Shown here piece by piece: positions 50,621 through 59,446 of a DNA stretch of 64,000 bases. The stretch comes from UBA2336 sp964404445 (GTDB lineage Bacteria > Bacteroidota > Bacteroidia > Cytophagales > Cyclobacteriaceae), in the NCBI GenBank assembly GCA_964404445.1, contig CAYOJW010000007.1, positions 62,001 through 126,000 of the forward strand, written 5' to 3'. Position 1 is the stretch's first letter. Each line of letters starts with the position of its first letter. The notes under the pieces are model-generated. The model made no database searches, was not told the origin of the DNA, and saw only the letters and a list, made by a program, of their open reading frames with translations. The position numbers and the translations under genes were made by a program.

Positions 50621-51976
50621 TCAAACGACACTATTGTTGCTCTCGCTACCGCACAAGGGGTCAGTGCGATAGCCGTTATCCGGCTGTCAGGCAAAGAGGC
50701 CATAGCCATAACGCAAAAAGTTTTTGTGGGAAAAAACTTAGCCGGTGTGCCCGGCCATACTGTACATTTTGGTACCATTCAGCACCAGAGAAAACTGATT
50801 GACGAAGTGCTGGTAACCGTCTTTACAGAACCTCATTCGTTTACACGCGAAAACTCCGTTGAACTCTCCTGCCATGGTTCGCCCGTTATCGTCAAAGAAA
50901 TCATCAAAGCCCTGTTAGCCAACGGTGCCCGGTTGGCCGAACCCGGTGAGTTTACCAAACGTGCTTTTTTTAACGGCCGGTTCGATCTGGCACAAGCCGA
51001 AGCCGTTGCCGACCTGATCCATGCCGAAACAGATAATGCACGGCAGGCAGCGTTTAATCAAATGCGGGGCGGCTTTTCGAAAGAGATCAACAACCTGCGC
51101 GAAGAGCTTATTCACTTTGCCTCGCTCATTGAACTGGAGCTTGACTTTGGCGAAGAAGATGTTGAGTTCGCTAAACGAAACGATTTGCGCGAGCTTATAC
51201 TCAAAATACAATCGTATTTAAACAACCTGATCACCTCATTCGATCAGGGGCGTGTAATCAAAAACGGAATACCTACCGTGATAGCCGGTAAACCCAATGC
51301 GGGCAAGTCCACCCTGTTGAACGCATTGCTCAACGAAGAAAAAGCCATTGTTTCGGACATACCCGGTACTACCCGCGATGTTATTGAAGATGAGATAACC
51401 TTAGGCGGCATCACCTTCCGGTTTATGGATACAGCCGGCTTGCGCGATACGAGCGATACGATTGAAGCTATCGGTGTATCACGCACACGCGAAAGCATGA
51501 AAAAGGCATCGCTGATTCTCTATTTATGGGATCTGTCACAAACTTCGCTTGCCGAAATTCAACAAGAAGAAATTCAACTCGTTGAGTTGGGCATTCCTTA
51601 TTTAAAGATTGGCAACAAAAAAGACAAAGCCCCTGCTGCGTTGCTTGAACAATTAAAAGATCAATCATTTATCCTTATTTCAGCCGCCACGAAAGAAAAT
51701 CTCGAACAACTAAAAGAATCTGTTTTAACTACCGTAGGTGTTAAGGAAGTAAAACAAGGCGATGTACTCGTTACCAATTTGCGGCACTATCAAAAGTTAG
51801 CCGAAACCCGCGATGCGTTAAACCGCGTACTCGAAGGGTTAGACAGTGGCATTACAGGTGATTTCCTCGCGATGGACATCCGCCAGGCGTTGCATTATTT
51901 AGGCGAGATTACCGGGCAAATCACAACCGATGATTTACTCGATAATATTTTCAGTAAGTTTTGTATAGGGAAATAA
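50615..51976 (+). CDS. mnmE: tRNA modification GTPase MnmE
   Basis: 453 residues from TTG 50615; the conserved N-terminus NDTIVALATAQG begins three codons later, and residues further upstream would be encoded by the AT-rich repeat. The N-terminal tetrahydrofolate-binding domain is followed by a helical domain holding a GTPase: G1 GKPNAGKST, G2/G3 PGTTRD and DTAGLRD, G4 NKKD. The C-terminus ends in FCIGK, the Cys motif of the family. With MnmG it builds cmnm5-type modifications at wobble U34. No mnmG is next to it. The repeat may have replaced the original start region, leaving a TTG (inference). Confidence 0.96.
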   Translation: MKSNDTIVALATAQGVSAIAVIRLSGKEAIAITQKVFVGKNLAGVPGHTVHFGTIQHQRKLIDEVLVTVFTEPHSFTRENSVELSCHGSPVIVKEIIKALLANGARLAEPGEFTKRAFFNGRFDLAQAEAVADLIHAETDNARQAAFNQMRGGFSKEINNLREELIHFASLIELELDFGEEDVEFAKRNDLRELILKIQSYLNNLITSFDQGRVIKNGIPTVIAGKPNAGKSTLLNALLNEEKAIVSDIPGTTRDVIEDEITLGGITFRFMDTAGLRDTSDTIEAIGVSRTRESMKKASLILYLWDLSQTSLAEIQQEEIQLVELGIPYLKIGNKKDKAPAALLEQLKDQSFILISAATKENLEQLKESVLTTVGVKEVKQGDVLVTNLRHYQKLAETRDALNRVLEGLDSGITGDFLAMDIRQALHYLGEITGQITTDDLLDNIFSKFCIGK

Positions 51977-52000
51977 CATACACGGTTTAACAAAGGCACT

Positions 52001-52570
52001 ATGCAACTACAAACCATCCAAAGCCGGATTTACGAAGTAAGAGGTCAAAAAATAATGTTAGACTTTGATCTTGCCGAACTGTATGAAGTTGAAACAAAAC
52101 GTTTAAAAGAAGCCGTAAGGCGAAACATTAAAAGGTTTCCTCCCGACTTTATGTTTGAACTTACCCGAAATGAATTTGAAAGTTTGAGGTCGCAAATTGC
52201 GTCCTCAAACACACGAGGCGGTACAAGGTATTTACCCTTTGCTTTTACAGAACAAGGCTTAGCCATGTTGAGCGGTGTATTAAATTCCGACAAAGCTATT
52301 GAAGTAAATATTTCCATTATGAGGGCTTTTGTTTTGTTAAGGGAATTTGCCCTCACCCATAAAGAGCTATCTGCACGGCTGCACGAATTGGAAAAGAAAT
52401 ACAACAAGCAGTTTAAGGATGTTTATGAAGCCATTAACTACCTCCTCAAAAAAGACAATGAAGAAAAAAAAAACACAAACAACGGAGGCGTGTGGGTTTT
52501 AAAAGAAATGAGGAGGATTAAAGAAAATAGATTTTTTGAGGTATTTTTTGTACTTCCGGCAGTATTATAA
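52001..52570 (+). CDS. ORF6N-domain protein with probable C-terminal frameshift
   Basis: 189 residues as read. Residues 1-90 form the ORF6N domain (IYEVRGQKIMLDFDLAELYE, RFPPDFMFELTRNEFESLRS, YLPFAFTEQGLAMLSGVL), found in phage-type DNA-binding proteins and widely in Bacteroidota chromosomes. A helical region follows (HELEKKYNKQFKDVYEAINY). After an A10 run at 52464-52473 the sequence turns unusual (GGVWVLKEMRRIKE). With one more A the frame would read KQRRRVGFKRNEED and stop at 52519-52521, which fits the short basic end of this family. So a base is missing by mutation or sequencing error, or slippage makes both forms. It stands between mnmE and uxuA with no phage genes nearby; function unknown. 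Confidence 0.85.
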   Translation: MQLQTIQSRIYEVRGQKIMLDFDLAELYEVETKRLKEAVRRNIKRFPPDFMFELTRNEFESLRSQIASSNTRGGTRYLPFAFTEQGLAMLSGVLNSDKAIEVNISIMRAFVLLREFALTHKELSARLHELEKKYNKQFKDVYEAINYLLKKDNEEKKNTNNGGVWVLKEMRRIKENRFFEVFFVLPAVL

Positions 52571-52660
52571 TTGCCTTTAAAGAAAAAATATGAAATTAGC
52601 GGCTCATTGATTAGTGAGTATAACATCAAAGGCATAACTATTTATCACGATATGATTTTA

Positions 52661-53818
52661 ATGGAACAAACCATGCGCTGGTTCGGGCCGCAAGACCCGG
52701 TAAGCTTACAGGACATCCGACAGGCAGGCTGCACCGGTGTGGTAACCGCGCTTCATCACATACCTGTTGGTGATATATGGACAACGGATGAAATCAATAA
52801 GCGAAAGAAAATAGTTGAAGCCGCAGGGCTTACCTGGACGGTCATTGAAAGCCTGCCCGTACATGAGGATATTAAAAAGCAAACGGGCAACTACAAAGTA
52901 TATATTGAAAATTACAAAACCAGCCTGCGCAACATAGCCGCCTGCGGGCTGAAAGTCGTTACCTATAACTTCATGCCCATTCTCGACTGGATGCGTACCG
53001 ATGTTTCGTACACTATGCCCGATGGCAGCAAGGCGTTGTATTTTAATAAAACTGCTTTCATCGCTTTCGATCTGTTTTTGCTGAAACGCCCCGGGGCAGA
53101 AAAAGATTACACCACAGCAGAAATTGCGCAGGCTCAAAAACGCTTTGAAACGATGCACGAAACCGAAAAGCAAATTCTGTACAACAATGCACTACTCGGT
53201 TTGCCCGGAAGCGAAGAGCAGTTTACCGAAGAACAAATACTGGCGGCACTGAAAACGTATGAACACATTGATGCCACGAAACTAAAACAACATTTATTTT
53301 ATTTTCTGCAACAAATCGTACCGACAGCAGAGGAGCTAAACCTGAAATTAGCAATCCATCCTGACGATCCACCCTACCCGATCCTCGGTCTGCCTCGTGT
53401 TGTCAGCACAACGGCTGATGCACAACAGCTTTTGAATGCCGCCCCCTCTCCTGCCAGCGGGCTTTGCTTTTGCACCGGCTCGTATGGCGCGCGTGCGGAT
53501 AACAATCTTGTAGAAATGATCAAAACGTTTGGCGAACATATTCATTTCCTCCACCTCCGGAACACCAAACGCGATGAACATGGTAATTTTTATGAAGCCG
53601 ATCACCTCGAAGGCGATGCAGATATGCCAAAAATTGTAAAGGAAATACTACTGGTGATGCAGCGTACAGGCAAGTCAATTCCCATGCGCCCCGATCACGG
53701 ACACCAGATGTTAGACGATCTTAATAAGAAAACCTATCCCGGGTACTCAGCTATTGGTCGCTTGCGCGGATTAGCCGAAATCAGGGGTGTGGAAAGAGGG
53801 GTTGCCGGTACGTTATAG
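52661..53818 (+). CDS. uxuA: mannonate dehydratase UxuA
   Basis: 385 residues from ATG 52661, where MEQTMRWFGPQDPVSLQDIR matches the start of known UxuA proteins; the frame is open further upstream but without similarity. TIM-barrel motifs are GVVTALHHIP, LAIHPDDPP (metal ligands), LCFCTGSYGAR, FLHLRNTKRD and PMRPDHGHQM. The enzyme dehydrates D-mannonate to 2-keto-3-deoxygluconate in glucuronate breakdown. The usual partners uxuB, uxaC and kdgK are not in the window. Its last 38 bases overlap the 3' end of the convergent receptor gene. Confidence 0.95.
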   Translation: MEQTMRWFGPQDPVSLQDIRQAGCTGVVTALHHIPVGDIWTTDEINKRKKIVEAAGLTWTVIESLPVHEDIKKQTGNYKVYIENYKTSLRNIAACGLKVVTYNFMPILDWMRTDVSYTMPDGSKALYFNKTAFIAFDLFLLKRPGAEKDYTTAEIAQAQKRFETMHETEKQILYNNALLGLPGSEEQFTEEQILAALKTYEHIDATKLKQHLFYFLQQIVPTAEELNLKLAIHPDDPPYPILGLPRVVSTTADAQQLLNAAPSPASGLCFCTGSYGARADNNLVEMIKTFGEHIHFLHLRNTKRDEHGNFYEADHLEGDADMPKIVKEILLVMQRTGKSIPMRPDHGHQMLDDLNKKTYPGYSAIGRLRGLAEIRGVERGVAGTL

Positions 53819-55865
53819 CCAGTCCGCCATAAACGTTAAAAGCTGGTGCTGCATTGTAATAGCGGCCGCCAAAGGCATTGATGTCGTTGCCGAGGCTATA
53901 CGTTTGGTTCAACAAATTATCGGTACCAACAAAAAATTCCGTACGCAAAACTCCAACGTGTAAACCTTTCCATGCAATACGTGCCTGCAACAACTGGTAG
54001 GCATCTGCATACTCGGTATTACCATCGTTTAAAGGAATGCGCGAAACCGCCAACAGTTGTGCATAAAAATATACCGACTTCGGAAATTCCGTATTGAATG
54101 CCATCGTAACATTATGTCGTGGCACACCGGTTAGCCTGTTACCTGAATAATCGTTTCCATCATTTTGATACTGATCGAACACAAAGCGACTGTACGCATA
54201 ACTGCTTTGAACGGTTATATGCCGGATAAAACCTGTTTTTCGCTGCGGCATAAGCGTTGTAAATACCGATGATTCGACACCTGTTTGTTTTGTTCCACCT
54301 GCGTTTACAAAATATTCTGTATCATCTTCCGTTGTTCTGCGCGTAATGGCATCGTTCATATTGTATCGAAAAACAGAAGCATCAAGCTGTACTCTTCCAG
54401 CCCAACCCTGAAACCGTATGCCGGCTTCGTAACTCCAGCCCCATTCGGCCTGAAGCATTTTGTTTACAACGGCACCGGAGGGTCTGATCTCGCCCACCGT
54501 TGGGGGCGAATAACCTTTACTGATGGAAGCACGCAAAATCAACGGCTCGGTTAAGCGATAGCTCATGGCAACGCGCGGCATCCATTGGTTCGTCAGGTTG
54601 CGGGCAATACCATTGATGGTGTATTGTTGCCGGTTGATGCTGGCTGCTATTTCGGCTGTCAATCGTTTTCCGATCAATGCCTGCACACGCGAAAAGTAAA
54701 ATTGCTGTTGTATCGCAATCGTGTCTGACTGTCGCCATGTGCCCTTAACTCCGCCAAGGTTTTCGTAATTCTCAAACTGCTGATTGCCCCACTGCGCCTC
54801 TGCCCCGGTGTGCCAGTTCAAGTTTACATTTTCGCGCTGAATACTATATTCCATAAATGAACGCAACCCGGCATTGCGTTCATCGCGCAACTCGTAGTTG
54901 GTAATAAACGGGTTTTTAAAATCGGTTACTGTTGTAAAAGCATGGATCACGTGCCTGAACGATCTGGATATTTTCCATTCGTTTGATATGCCACCGAAAA
55001 AAGTTTGATTATAAATACCGGCCTGTTGTTGAACAGCGCCTGCCGCCATTCCCGCTGCCGGTCGTGCCCTTGTTGGGTCATCGTTATATTGTGCCCGTGT
55101 TAAGCCACCGGGTGTCTGGTAGTGCATATCGGCATACAGCATGGTAATTTTCAGTATGTTATCCGAACCATACAGTAATCTTCCATTAGCCAACACATTC
55201 AACCGTTTCATGGCCGAGTGTTCGCGGTAACCATCGGCACGCTGAAAAGCCTGGCCGATGTTCCATTGTAAACGCTTTCCGGAATGCCCTATGCGAATGT
55301 GTTGTTTCATCAGGCCAAATGAACCGCCCGAAACACCTCCATCAACAGAACTACTGTCGGCAGCCGAACGGGTATTAAACAATACAACACCCCCGGAGTT
55401 TGCCCCAAATAAACTGCCATCAGACCCTTTTAGGATTTCAGCCCGTTGAATAAATACCGGGTCGATCACGTTAACATACGCATTGCCACTGGCATCGGTA
55501 AAGGGCATATCGTCCATATAAATTTTAACATTACGGATACCAAAAGGCGAGCGCAACAAACTTCCACGTATAGACAGCCTGTAACTACCGGGCGAACGTT
55601 CTTCCATACGCACACCGGGAACCGTATTGAGAGCCGGGAGTAACGATTGCTGCGAAGTATTTAAAAAAAGTTTCTGATCAACTACCACCAAAGAAGCCGG
55701 AACCTGCCGCAGCGGTTGCCGGTTAATGTACCCCTGCACAACCACTTCATCTAATTGGTTTACGGAAGAGTCGGCCTTTTGCGCATACAGGTTGCTTCCT
55801 GAAACCAGCAAGAGAAACAATGCAACGGTCAGGCTTATCGCAGAAGAAGTCCGGTTAACGCACAT
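53781..55865 (-). CDS. TonB-dependent outer-membrane receptor (siderophore-type)
   Basis: 694 residues. The signal peptide ends near SNLYAQ. The TonB box is LDEVVVQGY, directly after it, with no carboxypeptidase-like domain. The plug includes SLLPALNTVPGVRMEERSPG and IYMDDMPFTDASG, and the barrel ends in FNVYGGLAITYRQPL. Size and the missing N-terminal domain fit receptors for siderophores or other iron chelates rather than SusC-type glycan transporters, though the ligand cannot be read from sequence. A minus-strand box TACTTTTG (55878-55871) lies 6 bases before the ATG, which would give a leaderless transcript, or the true start site is elsewhere. Convergent with uxuA, overlapping by 38 bases. 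Confidence 0.93.
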   Translation of the reverse strand: MCVNRTSSAISLTVALFLLLVSGSNLYAQKADSSVNQLDEVVVQGYINRQPLRQVPASLVVVDQKLFLNTSQQSLLPALNTVPGVRMEERSPGSYRLSIRGSLLRSPFGIRNVKIYMDDMPFTDASGNAYVNVIDPVFIQRAEILKGSDGSLFGANSGGVVLFNTRSAADSSSVDGGVSGGSFGLMKQHIRIGHSGKRLQWNIGQAFQRADGYREHSAMKRLNVLANGRLLYGSDNILKITMLYADMHYQTPGGLTRAQYNDDPTRARPAAGMAAGAVQQQAGIYNQTFFGGISNEWKISRSFRHVIHAFTTVTDFKNPFITNYELRDERNAGLRSFMEYSIQRENVNLNWHTGAEAQWGNQQFENYENLGGVKGTWRQSDTIAIQQQFYFSRVQALIGKRLTAEIAASINRQQYTINGIARNLTNQWMPRVAMSYRLTEPLILRASISKGYSPPTVGEIRPSGAVVNKMLQAEWGWSYEAGIRFQGWAGRVQLDASVFRYNMNDAITRRTTEDDTEYFVNAGGTKQTGVESSVFTTLMPQRKTGFIRHITVQSSYAYSRFVFDQYQNDGNDYSGNRLTGVPRHNVTMAFNTEFPKSVYFYAQLLAVSRIPLNDGNTEYADAYQLLQARIAWKGLHVGVLRTEFFVGTDNLLNQTYSLGNDINAFGGRYYNAAPAFNVYGGLAITYRQPLFPHP

Positions 55866-56084
55866 ACATCCAAAAGTAGGAACCTCGAATTATATTATTG
55901 TGTTCGTATAAAATTATTTTAACCGATCTTCGTCTATTGAGGTGAGCGCTTTATACGGTTTTGGAAACAAAAAAGTTCCGTTGTACAAAAGCATTTTTAT
56001 ATAAAGTTTTGTCGATGTAAGAATTTTATTTCATCGTAATTTTTTGCAGCGCAAAAACCCCTATTTTTTTTATCTTTACCCAAT
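55866..56084. other. divergent intergenic region of receptor and antiporter genes
   Basis: 219 bp, AT-rich, with no coding potential supported. It must hold both promoters: TACTTTTG on the minus strand (55878-55871) and TATCTTTA on the plus strand (56071-56078). Both boxes are only 5-6 bases from their start codons and lack a well-spaced -33 element. Confidence 0.45.
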
Positions 56085-58364
56085 ATGGGACATCTGCCTG
56101 ATTTAATTCGTGACTTAGCCTTGATACTCTCTGCGGGTGCTGTCACTACATTGATATTCAGACGAATTAAACAACCACTTGTATTAGGTTATATCATTGC
56201 TGGTTTTTTGGTCGGCCCGCACATTGCTTTTCTTCCTTCCGTAACCGACCATCAAAATATTGACATCTGGGCAGAAATCGGAGTGATCTTCCTGCTCTTC
56301 AGCCTGGGGCTTGAGTTCAGTTTTAAAAAGCTGATGCGCGTTGGCGGTGCGGCTTCCATTACGGCATTGTTTGAAATAGCGTTTATAACCGTTGCCGGAT
56401 ATTACTCGGGCAAATGGATGGGATGGTCAACCATGGACAGCCTGTTTTTGGGTGGTATGCTGGCCAGTTCTTCAACCACTATTATCATACGTGCTTTTGA
56501 TGAGTTGGGCGTTAAAACAAAACAATATGCCCGCATTGTGTTTGGCGTTTTGGTTGTGGAAGACATTGTGGTGATCTTGCTGATGGTATTGCTTTCGACC
56601 ATTGCCGTTACCAAACAATTTGCGGGTACCGAAATTTTATTAACAATCTCTAAACTGCTGTTCTTTTTAGCCTTATGGTTTATTGCCGGTATCTTCTTAT
56701 TGCCTACTTTATTAAAACAGGCAAAAAGGCTGTTAGATGAAGAAACACTGCTGATCCTTTCTATCGGTCTTTGCTTAGGCATGGTGGTGCTGGCAACGCA
56801 GGTTGGCTTTTCGGCTGAGTTGGGCGCGTTTATTATGGGTTCTATCATTGCCGAAACCACCTCGGCCGAAAAAGTTGAACAAATTACCAAGCCGGTAAAA
56901 AATTTATTCGGAGCGATTTTCTTTGTGTCGGTAGGTATGATGATCGACCCGCAGGCCATTATGCAATACGGCTGGCCTGTTGTATGCGTAACCATGCTAA
57001 CGTTGTTCGGAAAACTGTTCAGTACAACGCTGGGCGCGTTAATATCGGGGCAACCGCTCAAGCAATCGGTACAGGTTGGTATGAGCATGGCGCAGATTGG
57101 TGAATTCGCCTTTATTGTAGCTACGCTCGGCTTATCGCTGGGCGTTATATCCGATTTTTTGTTCCCGGTAGCGGTAGGCGCTTCGGCCATCACTACGTTT
57201 ACCACTCCGTACCTCATCAAGTTTTCTGAACCGTTCTACAATTTCCTCGAACGGATTATTCCGCCCCACTTATTAAAACGGTTAAACAACTACTCGTCCA
57301 GCACGCAAAACATATCAGCCGAAAACGAATGGAAGGTTGTGGTGCGATCGTACGCAACCATCATCCTTACCAATGGCTTTATTGTAGTGGCCTTATTTGT
57401 TTTGTACATTAATTTCCTGCTTCCGTTTGTAAACGATCGCATCAGCGACCCCATCGTTCGAAGCATTGTGAGTTTAGTGGTTTCACTTGCCTTAGCCTCG
57501 CCTTTCTTTTGGGCCTTAATGGCCAAGCGGCCTAACAACATGGCGTATAAAGAAATGTGGATCGATAAAAAATACAGCCGAGGCCCTTTATTGTTGTTTG
57601 AATTAGCCAGGGTACTGTTGGGTATTTTACTGATGTCGTTTTGGGTATTCCGTTTATTTGAAACCAAAGTTGCCATCTTCATTGCCGTGCCGGTTATTGT
57701 GATCATTCTGTTTGTGCTCACCAAACGTATCCAGGCATTTTATCAACGCATTGAAGTGCGGTTTCTCGGTAATTTAAATGCACGTGAAACAGCCGATTAC
57801 AATTCATTCTCGGCAAACATTTCGCGCAAGAAAGCCTCGCTCGAACAAAAACTAATGCCGTGGGATGCGCACATCATCGAACTGGAGGTTTCGCCCGAAG
57901 CCGATTATATCGGGCGAACGTTAAAAGAGTTAGCCTGGCGTGAGAAATACGGCATCAACATCGTATATGTAAAACGGGGCGAAAAACTTATTCATGCGCC
58001 TGACCGCAACAGTATTTTATTACCGTTCGATCACGTAGGTATTATTACCACCGATGAACAGGCGCAAATTTTTAAACCCGTGTTCGACTCGAAAGTGCCT
58101 GCCAACGCCACTACGTTAAATGTAAACGATATATCGCTTCAAAAAATAGTAGTGAACGAGCACAACCGTTTAAAAGGGAAAACCATTCACGAGTCGGGCA
58201 TCCGCGAACATACCAGCGGGCTGGTGATTGGTATTGAGCGTAACGATGAACGCATACTCAACCCGGAGTCCACCACGGTTTTTGAATGGGGCGATGTGGT
58301 TTGGATTGTGGGTAAACTGAAAAAAATCAAGGAATACACCAACACACCCGAAGCCGAAAAATAA
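56085..58364 (+). CDS. CPA2-family cation:proton antiporter with TrkA-C (RCK) domains
   Basis: 759 residues. About 12-13 membrane helices fill residues 1-385, starting LIRDLALILSAGAVTTLIFR, with the CPA2 motifs FLLFSLGLEFSFKKL, VLVVEDIVVILLMV and IGEFAFIVATLGLS. A further helix group lies at about 425-545. The cytosolic C-terminus holds two RCK_C/TrkA-C-like domains: AHIIELEVSPEADYIGRTLK with RNSILLPFDHVGIITTDE, and ISLQKIVVNEHNRLKGKTIH with STTVFEWGDVVWIVGK. There is no NAD-binding TrkA-N domain. It probably exchanges K+ or Na+ for protons and is gated by a small ligand on the RCK domains. A candidate -7 box TATCTTTA (56071-56078) is very close to the ATG. Confidence 0.93.
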   Translation: MGHLPDLIRDLALILSAGAVTTLIFRRIKQPLVLGYIIAGFLVGPHIAFLPSVTDHQNIDIWAEIGVIFLLFSLGLEFSFKKLMRVGGAASITALFEIAFITVAGYYSGKWMGWSTMDSLFLGGMLASSSTTIIIRAFDELGVKTKQYARIVFGVLVVEDIVVILLMVLLSTIAVTKQFAGTEILLTISKLLFFLALWFIAGIFLLPTLLKQAKRLLDEETLLILSIGLCLGMVVLATQVGFSAELGAFIMGSIIAETTSAEKVEQITKPVKNLFGAIFFVSVGMMIDPQAIMQYGWPVVCVTMLTLFGKLFSTTLGALISGQPLKQSVQVGMSMAQIGEFAFIVATLGLSLGVISDFLFPVAVGASAITTFTTPYLIKFSEPFYNFLERIIPPHLLKRLNNYSSSTQNISAENEWKVVVRSYATIILTNGFIVVALFVLYINFLLPFVNDRISDPIVRSIVSLVVSLALASPFFWALMAKRPNNMAYKEMWIDKKYSRGPLLLFELARVLLGILLMSFWVFRLFETKVAIFIAVPVIVIILFVLTKRIQAFYQRIEVRFLGNLNARETADYNSFSANISRKKASLEQKLMPWDAHIIELEVSPEADYIGRTLKELAWREKYGINIVYVKRGEKLIHAPDRNSILLPFDHVGIITTDEQAQIFKPVFDSKVPANATTLNVNDISLQKIVVNEHNRLKGKTIHESGIREHTSGLVIGIERNDERILNPESTTVFEWGDVVWIVGKLKKIKEYTNTPEAEK

Positions 58365-58486
58365 AGCCCGAACAGGCCTGATTTTTAATCATTTACAAGC
58401 TTGGGGTAATCCTGCCGGAATAGTGTATCTTGGAGCGCTTTCGATCACTACGAATTACAATGCGCTTGCTTTAATCTGACAGTAAT

Positions 58487-59431
58487 ATGCTCAATACCAG
58501 CCTGCTTTGGTTATTTTTTAACCTCTTCATCCTGATTATGCTGATTATCGACCTGGGTGTTTTTCACAGAAAAGCCCATGCCGTAAGCGTTAAGGAAGCG
58601 CTGATCTGGACAGGCGTATGGATGGGGCTTGCTTTTATCTTCAACATTTTTGTTTACTACCAGTTTGGTGACGAGAAAGCCTACGAATTTTTTACAGGGT
58701 ATATCATCGAAAAATCACTAAGTGTTGACAACATCTTTGTCTTCATTATGATTTTCTCGTACTTTCAGGTAACCTCCGAAGCCCAGCATAAAGTATTATT
58801 TTGGGGTATTGCCGGTGCGTTGGTGATGCGCGTGGTGTTTATCCTGATTGGCGTTGAATTGATCCATAAATTTCACTGGCTGATTTTTATTTTCGGGGCA
58901 TTTTTGATCTACACCGGTATTCGTTTTCTCACACAAAAAGAAGAAGCGAGCATCGACCCCGGCAATAATATATTAGTACGTTTTATGCGTAAAATCATGC
59001 GCATAACCCCCGACTTCCGGGGTAACAATTTTTTTGTGAGAGAAAATGGAAAACTATGGGCTACACCTCTGTTTGTGGTAGTGGTGTTGATCGAAGCCAG
59101 CGACCTGGTGTTTGCCGTTGATTCAATCCCTGCCGTACTGGCTATTTCGGACGATGCCTTTATTGTTTACACCTCGAACGTATTTGCCATTTTGGGGTTA
59201 CGCTCGTTGTATTTTGCTCTGGCCGGTATTGAGAAATACTTCCGTTACCTGAAATACGGTTTAGCCATTGTGCTGGTTTTTGTGGGTACAAAAATGGCCA
59301 TTGCCGATTTCTACAAAATATCGACCGTTATTTCGTTGTGCTTCATTATTCTTACGTTAGCCATTACGGTACTGGCTTCGATGGTGCATAATGCGAAACA
59401 ATCGAAACAAAACCCGAACAGAGAAGAATAA
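58487..59431 (+). CDS. TerC/Alx-family membrane protein
   Basis: 314 residues with about eight to nine membrane helices. Family motifs are visible: LGVFHRKAHAVSVKEALIWT, EKSLSVDNIFVFIMIFSYF (acidic DN in the membrane) and IEASDLVFAVDSIPAVLAIS (second acidic cluster). TerC/Alx proteins are linked to tellurite resistance and, for Alx and MeeY/MeeF-type proteins, to manganese export that also metallates secreted enzymes. A Mn role would fit the metal operon elsewhere in the window, but no shared regulator site is seen upstream (58365-58486). Gene ends 15 bp from the convergent amylase gene. Confidence 0.93.
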   Translation: MLNTSLLWLFFNLFILIMLIIDLGVFHRKAHAVSVKEALIWTGVWMGLAFIFNIFVYYQFGDEKAYEFFTGYIIEKSLSVDNIFVFIMIFSYFQVTSEAQHKVLFWGIAGALVMRVVFILIGVELIHKFHWLIFIFGAFLIYTGIRFLTQKEEASIDPGNNILVRFMRKIMRITPDFRGNNFFVRENGKLWATPLFVVVVLIEASDLVFAVDSIPAVLAISDDAFIVYTSNVFAILGLRSLYFALAGIEKYFRYLKYGLAIVLVFVGTKMAIADFYKISTVISLCFIILTLAITVLASMVHNAKQSKQNPNREE

Positions 59432-59446
59432 AATTGCTTGATATTT

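Noticed and set aside
58365..58486. Manganese (yybP-ykoY) riboswitch before the TerC gene
   Set aside because: The 122-bp gap lacks the paired motif of that riboswitch class; only a weak promoter-like TATCTTGG was seen.
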